Below are positions 1-6,100 of a stretch of 7,435 nucleotides of DNA, one piece after another. The notes under the pieces are model-generated. The model did not search any database. It worked only from the letters and a program-made list of their open reading frames with translations, and was not told where the DNA came from. The stretch spans positions 1-7,435 of the forward strand of contig JAEEUD010000085.1 in NCBI GenBank assembly GCA_016286835.1. Reading direction: 5' to 3'. A program made the position numbers and the translations under genes. The stretch comes from Pyramidobacter sp. Lineage in GTDB: Bacteria; Synergistota; Synergistia; Synergistales; Dethiosulfovibrionaceae. Numbering within the stretch: the first letter of the stretch is position 1; each line of letters starts with the position of its first letter.

Positions 1-62
1 CGATCGAGCGGGTCGACCGGCGCGAAAAGCTGGGCTGGCTCTGCGTGCTGGCGCGCAAATAA
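1..62 (+). CDS. 3' end of a gene cut by the window edge; possibly a class I methyltransferase
   Basis: The frame starting at base 3 is open from the window edge and encodes 19 residues ending in GWLCVLARK before a TAA at 60-62. A strong hairpin terminator follows about 40 bases later, which supports this being a real gene end. An ending with a short hydrophobic strand and a basic tail resembles the last beta strand of many SAM-dependent class I methyltransferases. That is a weak resemblance seen by eye, not an identification. No motif or domain can be checked in so short a piece. Confidence 0.5.
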   Translation, partial: IERVDRREKLGWLCVLARK

Positions 63-100
63 TGCTTTGTGATGAAGAAAGCGAATCTGTGAGAATAACG

Positions 101-140
101 ATGCCCGCGTGCCGAAAAAGGCGCGCGGGCATTATTGTTA
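101..140 (+). terminator. Rho-independent terminator of the upstream plus-strand gene
   Basis: A 13-bp stem pairs 101-113 (ATGCCCGCGTGCC) with 120-132 (GGCGCGCGGGCAT), with one G-U wobble and the 6-base loop GAAAAA. It is followed by a T-containing stretch (TATTGTTA). It lies 38 bases past the stop of the upstream gene. The tail is only moderately T-rich, but the stem is very stable. Confidence 0.8.
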
Positions 141-162
141 CGGAGCGGCAGAAAAGTCACAC

Positions 163-194
163 GTGGAACAAAACTTGGCGCAGGAGTGCCAAAA
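163..194 (-). terminator. Weak candidate terminator for the small exported-protein gene
   Basis: Read on the minus strand, TTGGCAC (192-186) and GCGCCAA (181-175) form a short stem with one A-C mismatch and a TCCT loop. It is followed by GTTTTGTTCC (174 downwards). It begins 9 bases after the stop of the minus-strand gene. The stem is short, so the stronger hairpin at 101-132 may serve as a backup for both strands. Confidence 0.45.
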
Positions 195-200
195 AGCGCG

Positions 201-650
201 TCAGTACTTCTTTTTCGTCTGCGGGGCGTCGCGCAGTACGCCCTCGAAGAACGAGAACAGCGCATCCTTCGCCATGCGGTAGCCCTGTGGAAAGCGCATA
301 TAGCCTCTGGCATGGACCCGCGGGCCGCCGGCGTACTCGACGCTCATGTTGAAGCCTTCGCCGTCCAGCACGCCGCTGTCCGTGCCGGAAAAACCGTCCC
401 AGTTTTTCAGCCCCAGTTCGTCGCACAGCGAGCACAGACGCGCGTACTGCGCCGGAGAAACGCGCGCGCTGCGCGTCACGCCCGGAGCTTCCCAGACCAG
501 CGTCATCTTTGCGCGCGAAAAGTCGTAGCTGATGCAATGCTCCATCGACGAACCCGTCGTCGAGAAGAACACCGAGGTCACGTCCTCGGCCGCGAGGGCC
601 GTACCGGAGCACGCCAGCAGCAGAAACGCGCCAATCAACAGTTTTTTCAC
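201..650 (-). CDS. Small exported protein of unknown function
   Basis: 149 residues. The start is GTG at 650-648 because a GGGAGG ribosome binding site sits 8 bases upstream (659-664) and the frame further upstream has no upstream start with comparable support. Residues 1-20 form a signal peptide: VKK, a leucine-rich core, then TALA before AED. Cys14 in LLLAC also resembles a loose lipobox, so a lipoprotein is possible; signal peptidase I cleavage after Ala20 fits better. The mature part is about 129 residues. Its most distinctive block is W84-D-G-F-S-G, V94-L-D-G-E-G-F, then A114-R-G and F120-P-Q-G-Y near the C-terminus. This spacing (WDGF, LDG, aromatic-Pro-x-x-Tyr) resembles small uncharacterised bacterial envelope proteins I have seen, but I cannot name a family. 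The protein ends in TKKKY. It is transcribed alone and divergently from the opine-dehydrogenase-like gene. The function is unknown. Confidence 0.85.
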   Translation of the reverse strand: MKKLLIGAFLLLACSGTALAAEDVTSVFFSTTGSSMEHCISYDFSRAKMTLVWEAPGVTRSARVSPAQYARLCSLCDELGLKNWDGFSGTDSGVLDGEGFNMSVEYAGGPRVHARGYMRFPQGYRMAKDALFSFFEGVLRDAPQTKKKY

Positions 651-658
651 CAGAAAAA

Positions 659-664
659 CCTCCC
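659..664 (-). promoter_or_regulatory. Ribosome binding site that fixes the GTG start at 650
   Basis: GGGAGG on the minus strand lies 8 bases before GTG at 650-648. An ATG slightly further upstream on this strand is out of frame, so the GTG is the credible start. Confidence 0.8.
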
Positions 665-685
665 TTTCATCTGAAGCGAATACGA

Positions 686-698
686 CACAAACATTGTA
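686..698 (-). promoter_or_regulatory. -10 element of the small exported-protein gene
   Basis: TACAAT on the minus strand (plus-strand ATTGTA at 693-698) would start transcription near 686, giving a leader of about 36 bases. I see no good -35 hexamer at 16-18 bases. The 9-base context GGTACAATG is repeated in inverted orientation at the divergent promoter (742-750). Confidence 0.5.
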
Positions 699-719
699 CC
701 TCATTTTGCTTAAAAGTTG

Positions 720-756
720 TTTTCGCCCGGGCAAACAGCATGGTACAATGAAAGAA
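720..756 (+). promoter_or_regulatory. Extended -10 promoter of the opine dehydrogenase gene
   Basis: TGGTACAAT at 741-749 is an extended -10 (TG, one base, TACAAT), with a poor -35 candidate TTTTCG at 720-725 (18-base spacer). Transcription would begin near 756, about 24 bases before the ATG at 780. This argues against an in-frame upstream ATG at 717 being the start. Confidence 0.6.
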
Positions 757-779
757 ATCCCGATGGAGGTACATTGCCC

Positions 780-1820
780 ATGAATATCACCGTCTGCGGC
801 GCCGGCCCTGCCGGGCTCGGCATGGCCGCCTGCCTGGTCAGCACCGGACACGCCGTGACCCTGTACGAGATGCCAGAGTACGCCGCAAAACTGGCCCCCT
901 TCAAAAACAGTCTCATCCTGCGCAGCGTCGGCCGCGTTCCCGGCGACTGGTCCCTGCGCGGCGTCACCACCGATCCGGCGCAGGCCCTGCAAAATGCCGA
1001 CGCCGTCTTCGTCGTCATGCACGCCGCCGCCCACGCGATGCTGGGCCGGCTGTTCGCTCCCTTCACGCGTAAAGATCAGCTCTTTGTCCTGTGCCCCGGC
1101 TACATCGGCGGCACCCTTGAGCTGAGCCAGTCGCTCGCCGCTGCCGGCGCGCGGGAACTGCCCGCCTGTATCGAAGCCTCGTCGCTGCCCATCACCGCCA
1201 ACATGGACGGCGACGCCGTGAAGATCAAGGCATGGAAGCGCGGCTTCACCGTCTTCTGTCCTGCCGGACTGCGGCAGCACGAGATCCCGAAGTGGTTTGA
1301 GAAGATGTACGCCCCGATCGACTTCACCGCTTCGCCCATCGAGCCCGGACTGAACGAGATCAACATCGTCGTGCACTGCGTCAATTCCCTGCTGAACCCC
1401 TCGCGTGTCGACGGCGGAGCGAAGTGGCTCTTCTACCGCGAAGGCCTGTCGCCCGCCATCGTCCGCTTCATCGAGGCTGTCGACGCCGAGCGCGTTGGGC
1501 TGGAACGCGCCCTTGGTCTGGCGCCGCGCCGGTTGACGGACATGCTCTGGCAGTTCTACGGCGATCAGGGCATGGCGACGCCCGAAGAAGGACTGTACAC
1601 ACAGCTGTCCACGTTTGGCTCGTTTGCGACGGTCCCCGGCCCGCTCAGCTGGGAGCACCGCTTTATCAGCGAAGACCTGCGCTGCGGCATCGTGCCCATG
1701 TACCATCTGGGCGAGCAGGCCGGCGTCCCCATGCCCGCCACGCGCGCCGCGATCGAGCTGGCCTCGCGCATCACCGGCCGCGACGAACTGGCGATCGGCC
1801 GGCGCGTACGAGCCGTCTAA
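780..1820 (+). CDS. NAD(P)-dependent octopine/nopaline (opine) dehydrogenase family protein
   Basis: 346 residues, about the usual length for this family. Family enzymes reductively condense an amino acid with an alpha-keto acid (or carry out the reverse oxidation) using NAD(P)H in the cytoplasm. The N-terminus MNITVCGAGPAG carries the Rossmann dinucleotide motif G7-A-G-P-A-G12 directly after the first beta strand. The C-terminal half has the opine dehydrogenase pattern: His199 in VVHCVNSLLNPSRVD with Asn206, then the block with FYREGLSP and an IEAVDAERV segment. In characterised opine dehydrogenases a His in this region polarises the keto group; His199 is the likely equivalent. The start at 780 is supported by GGAGG at 765-769 (10-base gap) and by the -10 at 744-749. 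There is no signal peptide. The gene is monocistronic; no metallophore synthesis gene (for example a nicotianamine-synthase-like partner) and no transporter is visible beside it, so the substrate cannot be deduced. A related 2-dehydropantoate-reductase-like activity is a less likely alternative. Confidence 0.88.
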   Translation: MNITVCGAGPAGLGMAACLVSTGHAVTLYEMPEYAAKLAPFKNSLILRSVGRVPGDWSLRGVTTDPAQALQNADAVFVVMHAAAHAMLGRLFAPFTRKDQLFVLCPGYIGGTLELSQSLAAAGARELPACIEASSLPITANMDGDAVKIKAWKRGFTVFCPAGLRQHEIPKWFEKMYAPIDFTASPIEPGLNEINIVVHCVNSLLNPSRVDGGAKWLFYREGLSPAIVRFIEAVDAERVGLERALGLAPRRLTDMLWQFYGDQGMATPEEGLYTQLSTFGSFATVPGPLSWEHRFISEDLRCGIVPMYHLGEQAGVPMPATRAAIELASRITGRDELAIGRRVRAV

Positions 1821-1841
1821 AAAGTAGTACGAAGGAACAAG

Positions 1842-1880
1842 AACGCAGGGGCGGCTCAATGTGGCCGCTCCTGCGTTTAT
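1842..1880. terminator. Shared hairpin terminator between convergent genes
   Basis: A 14-bp stem pairs 1842-1855 with 1864-1877 (AACGCAGG...CCTGCGTT), with a single G-U wobble and an 8-base loop. On the plus strand it is followed by TATATGT; on the minus strand by CTTGTTCCTTCG. Neither T-tract is ideal, but it lies 21 bases after the dehydrogenase stop and 9 bases after the glycosidase stop, so it most likely ends both. Confidence 0.75.
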
Positions 1881-1886
1881 ATGTGT

Positions 1887-2999
1887 TCACCTGCCCACGG
1901 CGAAACGGTCGTAAAGGTCATTGATCCGCCGCCACGAGCTGCGGATGCGCTCGGGAGAGACGCGGCCGCTGTCGACAAGTTTTCGCAGCGCTTTGAACGC
2001 GCGTTCGGCGATCTCGGCGCCCTCGCCCGTGTCCAGAGCGAAAAGAAGAATGTCAGCACCCGCGTCCACGGCCAGTTCTACGGTCTGCTCGACCGTGTAA
2101 TGATCGGTCACGGCCTGCATGAGCAGCGAGTCGGTGACGATGACGCCGTCAAAGCCGAGCCGCTCGCGCAGCAGCCGGGTCGTGACGTTTTTCGAGAGGC
2201 TGCCGGGCAGTTCGGGATCTAGCGCGGCGTGGAACAGGCTGGCCGACATGATCATGCCCGGCCAGCCTGCGGCGATCGCGTCAACGTAGGGCCGCAGCTC
2301 GCGCTTCTGCCACGTGTGCGTGATGTCGGTCGTGCCGAGGTGCGAATCGGCCAGGGAACTGCCGTGCCCGGGAAAGTGCTTGAGCGTCGGGATGACGCCC
2401 TCGGCCATCAGTCCCTGACCGAACGCGAGCGCGTGAGCGGACACGGCGTGCTCGTCGTCGCTGAAACTGCGTCCGAGTCCACCGATGATCGGGCAGGCAG
2501 GATTGACGTTCACGTCGACAACGGGCGCGAAATTGACGTTGATGCCCAGCCCGCGCAGCTCGCGTCCTACACGGGCGGCCGTCTGCCGCGTCTGCTCCGG
2601 CGTGCCGCGTCCCATCTCTGCCGCGGGAGGCAGGTGAGTAAAGCCTTTTCCCGGCCACAAACGGCGGACACGGCCGCCTTCCTGATCGACGGCGATCAGA
2701 AACGGCCCCGGGGCGGCTTCGCGCAGCGTGCGCGTCAGCTTTTCCAGCTGCTGCGGCGACACGACGTTCATGGTGCCGCCGTCGTGTCTTCGGTTGAAGA
2801 GGCAGACACCGCCGACGCGTCCGGCGCGGACGCGCGCAAGGAACGGATCGTCCTCCGCCAGTTCCGTACCTTCAAAGCTGCACATGATCATCGCCCCGAG
2901 CATGGCGTCGGGGATCCGTTCAGTCGGCTCGGCGCAGGCGGGGCCGTGCAGCAGGAACGCTGTCAGAACTCCCAGAGCGGTGTATTTTTTCAGGTTCAC
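1887..2999 (-). CDS. Exported glycoside hydrolase family 3 enzyme, NagZ-like beta-N-acetylhexosaminidase
   Basis: 370 residues, typical of single-domain GH3 NagZ-type enzymes that release N-acetylglucosamine from muropeptides or other glycans. Visible motifs are DQEGGRV (105-111), VNFAPVVDVN (155-164), the NagZ signature LKHFPGHG (206-213) followed by D218-S-H220, and VTD290. By family knowledge, Asp218/His220 form the acid/base dyad characteristic of NagZ and Asp290 is the nucleophile. All are present, so it should be active. Residues 1-23 form a signal peptide (NLKK, hydrophobic core, ACA before EP), which places the enzyme outside the cytoplasm, most likely in the periplasm of a diderm. 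This contrasts with cytoplasmic NagZ of enterobacteria. The start is GTG at 2999-2997, chosen because AGGAGG lies 8 bases upstream and a consensus -10 sits further up. It is transcribed alone. A related beta-glucosidase is less likely because of the DSH signature. Confidence 0.92.
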   Translation of the reverse strand: MNLKKYTALGVLTAFLLHGPACAEPTERIPDAMLGAMIMCSFEGTELAEDDPFLARVRAGRVGGVCLFNRRHDGGTMNVVSPQQLEKLTRTLREAAPGPFLIAVDQEGGRVRRLWPGKGFTHLPPAAEMGRGTPEQTRQTAARVGRELRGLGINVNFAPVVDVNVNPACPIIGGLGRSFSDDEHAVSAHALAFGQGLMAEGVIPTLKHFPGHGSSLADSHLGTTDITHTWQKRELRPYVDAIAAGWPGMIMSASLFHAALDPELPGSLSKNVTTRLLRERLGFDGVIVTDSLLMQAVTDHYTVEQTVELAVDAGADILLFALDTGEGAEIAERAFKALRKLVDSGRVSPERIRSSWRRINDLYDRFAVGR

Positions 3000-3007
3000 G
3001 AAGAAAG

Positions 3008-3013
3008 CCTCCT
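3008..3013 (-). promoter_or_regulatory. Ribosome binding site that fixes the GTG start at 2999
   Basis: A perfect AGGAGG on the minus strand with an 8-base gap to GTG at 2999-2997. The start it selects puts the signal peptide exactly at the N-terminus. Confidence 0.85.
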
Positions 3014-3042
3014 CCCAAATTTGTCCGTTCTATCGGTGTATC

Positions 3043-3055
3043 CGCTTTGATTATA
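3043..3055 (-). promoter_or_regulatory. -10 element of the NagZ-like gene
   Basis: A consensus TATAAT on the minus strand (plus-strand ATTATA, 3050-3055) gives a leader of about 45 bases. The -35 region at a 17-base spacing reads TCTTTC, a poor match, so the promoter may be weak or activator-dependent. Confidence 0.6.
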
Positions 3056-3112
3056 CACGAAAGATCTGCTGAGAAAGAATGGAGATATGACAAGTATTGT
3101 AGAAAAACGCGA

Positions 3113-3148
3113 TTGACGGGGAAAAAAGACGATTTTATAATGACTGAA
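3113..3148 (+). promoter_or_regulatory. Near-consensus sigma-70 promoter of the large C11 peptidase
   Basis: TTGACG (3113-3118), a 17-base spacer, then a consensus TATAAT (3136-3141). Transcription should start near 3148 and yield a leader of about 52 bases with a TAAGGAGGT ribosome binding site (3185-3193) 6 bases before ATG 3200. It looks strong and constitutive, and I see no operator palindrome around it. Confidence 0.85.
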
Positions 3149-3199
3149 CAATAGAAGCTCGATGATGTTTATGCGCGAACTTTGTAAGGAGGTCTTTCG

Positions 3200-6100
3200 A
3201 TGATGAAGAAATGGCTGCGAACGCTTTTCGTCCTCTCTTGTGCCGCGCTGCTGTGCGTGCCGTCGCTGGCCGAAGAACCGGCGGCAGCTCCCGCTCCGGC
3301 ACCTGCCGGAACGACGGCAGAAGCTCCGGCTCCCGCTGCGCCTCAGGCCGCGGCTCCGGCTGAAGCTCAGGCTCCCACCCCCGCTGCGCAGACACCGGCC
3401 GCTCCTCCGGCTCCCGCTCCCGCGGCGGCCCAAAATCCGTGGGACTGGGGTGCACCTGATGCGAAAGAGCGCGAATGGACGATCATGGCGTTCGTCAACG
3501 GCGACAACAACCTTGAATCCGCCGCGCTCAGCGACCTGAAAGAGATGGAGGCCGGGCTGCCCGCGGACGCGAAGATGGACGTGATCGTCCTGATCGACCG
3601 CGCCGAAGGGTTCTCAAACGATTTCGGCGACTGGAAGGGCGCGCGCGCCTACCGCGTGAAGCGCTCTGAGGACAAGAACTCGATCGCCTCTGAGCAGCTG
3701 GCCGAGCTTGGCGCCGTCGATATGGCCGATGCCGGCCTGCTGGCGCAGTTCGTGAAGACGGCCACGGCCAAGTTCCCCGCCAAAAAGACGGCGCTCGTGA
3801 TGTGGAATCACGGCGGCGGCTGGAAGGGCATGTCCAACGACAACAGCAGCAAGGGCGAGATGAAACTGGCTGCGTTTGAAAAGACGCTGGCCGAGACCGC
3901 GCCGCTCCAGCCGGGCGGCAAGTTCGAGCTGCTGCATTTCGACATGTGCCTGATGGGCCAGTCGGAAGTGATCGCCGCGAGCGCCCCCTATGGCCGCTAC
4001 ATGCTCGCCTCCACGCCTGTCGAACCCGCTCTGGGCATGGACTACCTGCATTATCTGCCGCTGTTTGCCGCGAACAAGGCGACCGACGAGATCGTCACCG
4101 AGGGCGTGCATCTGGGCTGCCAGAACTTCCTCAACTACGATCTGCTCGGCGCATCGTTGTCGGCGTATGATCTGAGCCGCACCGACCGCTTCCTGCGTGC
4201 CTGGAAGAAATTCGCCGACGGGCTCGCGCCGCTGGCTGACGCCAACTGGGCCGACCTGACGCGCTCGTTCTACTACGCGCTCAACTACGGCCCCGAGGGC
4301 GAGGATCAGGCCAAGGCCGAGGCGTTCTCCAGCGTCGATCTGAACGACTGGCTCGACCTGATCAAGCGCCAGCCGTTTGCTGCCCCGTTGAAGCGCGACA
4401 TCGAAGACCTCAAGCGCGCCGGCGAGGGCCTGACGATTGCCACCGAGACCGGACCGGCGCTGGAAAAATGCACCGGCCTGTCGTTCTACGCGCCCCTGCG
4501 CGGCGCGAACCTGCGGCCCGAATACGCCGAGACGACGTTCGACAAGACCGTTGGCTGGTCGCGCGTGCTCAATGCCGCTTACGCGCGTCAGAGCGTCGAG
4601 GGCATGGAAAAACCGAACGTGACGAATGTCGAGATCGGCTCGCCCGTCGTCAAGCCGGGCGTCACGACGCCCAGAGGCGGCGCGGACTTCACGATCACGC
4701 CTGCGAACAGTATCGTTCCGCTTTCCGGCGGCGATCTGCGCGGCACGTACGTGAAGATCACAGTGGAGGGCAAGAGCATCCTTCGCGCGTATGCCAGCTT
4801 CGCTTTCACGGCGGGGGAGGGCAAGCCGTTCATCATCACGTGCAACCAGATCCTGCACAACGAGCATATCGACGCCTCGCAGGACGAGCGCATCTTCCCG
4901 CGTTTTGCCGACGGCAAAAACGAGCTGCTCTACCAGTTCGGCGGCGTCACCTATCTGTTCTACAACGACGAGAAGAAAGCGACGCCCGTGACGGTGAACT
5001 ACACCAACATCTCCGACAACGAGTACTATGTGCGCGGTTTCTACTCCGACCCCACGACCGGCGGCGAGAAGCAGGTCATCCTCAAGCTCGACGCCAGATA
5101 CAACCTCGTCAAGACGATGATCGCCTTCGAGGGCAGCACGGTGGCGAACATCGTGCCCAAGCCGGAAGGGCAGTTCACACCGATCCTCGACGTGATCAAG
5201 GATGACCGCGTGCAGAAACAGCGCAGTCCCGAAACGCTGAAATGGGGCAGCGGTCTGAAAGTCGCCTACAACGTCTACCCCAAAGACTTCAAAGCCTGCG
5301 TGCTGGCCCGCGCCGAGTCGATCGGCGGTGTCGGCAGCTACCACATGAGCCGCGTGCTGCCCGTGGCTGAAAACCCCGATATCAATTCGTCCATGATCAA
5401 GGCGAGTTCCGGCGAAAACCTTGAAAAGATCGCCGGCACGTTCATGGCTATCGGTCCTGTTCCCGCCGCCAGCGGCAAGGGCATGATCATGGCCCCCAAC
5501 GGCATGAGGTGGGAGATCGGCCTCGCTCAGGTGGGCAAGGACCAGGCGCTCAAGCTCACCTTGGTCGCGCCTGCTGGGCAGGAAGAACATCTGGTGCAGG
5601 TCACGCCCGTCGGTCTGCCGACGATGCTGCTCTATCATCTTGACAAAAAGGGCATGGCGACGATCGACGGCCGCTATTACATGGTCAAAGTCGGTACCGG
5701 CGACAATTTCTTCTGGCGTCTCATCGACACCGGCACGAGCGCACCGACGCTGTTGACGCCCGTGAACGCGGTGACTTATCCCGACAACTGGCTCTCCGGC
5801 AACTGGACGGGCGACAACGGCTCCAGGCTCAGCGCCCAGAACGGCGCTTTCAGCCTGCAAAACGCCTCGGGAGCTTCTGTCGCGCAGGGCTCACTGAAGA
5901 CCGTCGGCGGATTCGTACAGGTCAAGAATGCCAACGCGAATCAGGAGTTCTACTTCTCCGGCATCTTGTCCGAAGGCAAGCTGATCCTCACCGATCTCGC
6001 TTCCGGGACGGCCGAAGTGTTCACCAGAGGGGACGCTCCCGTCTTGCCGGGCCCGCAGCAGCCCGCTCCGCCTCAGCCTGGACCTCAGAATCCATGGCCG

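Noticed and set aside
717..779. An earlier in-frame ATG at 717 for the opine dehydrogenase
   Set aside because: It is upstream of the extended -10 at 741-749, has no ribosome binding site, and would add 21 residues before the beta strand that normally opens a Rossmann fold.
651..1859. Upstream extension of the small exported-protein frame to 552 codons
   Set aside because: The extension is antisense to the opine dehydrogenase. The GTG at 650 has a proper ribosome binding site and starts exactly at the signal peptide.
2229..3050. A 273-codon plus-strand open frame opposite the NagZ-like gene
   Set aside because: It has no motif, no ribosome binding site and is fully antisense to a GH3 gene with all catalytic residues.
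2996..3433. Ser/Arg/Gly-rich open frames on the minus strand over the Pro/Ala spacer
   Set aside because: They are the reverse complement of the repetitive GCTCCG DNA, so the low-complexity composition is explained by the sense-strand spacer.
3614..5860. A 748-codon open frame on the minus strand opposite the large peptidase gene
   Set aside because: It lies wholly antisense to a gene with a clear promoter, ribosome binding site, signal peptide and catalytic motifs. Its His/Arg/Asp/Val-rich composition without motifs is typical of the mirror frame of high-GC genes.
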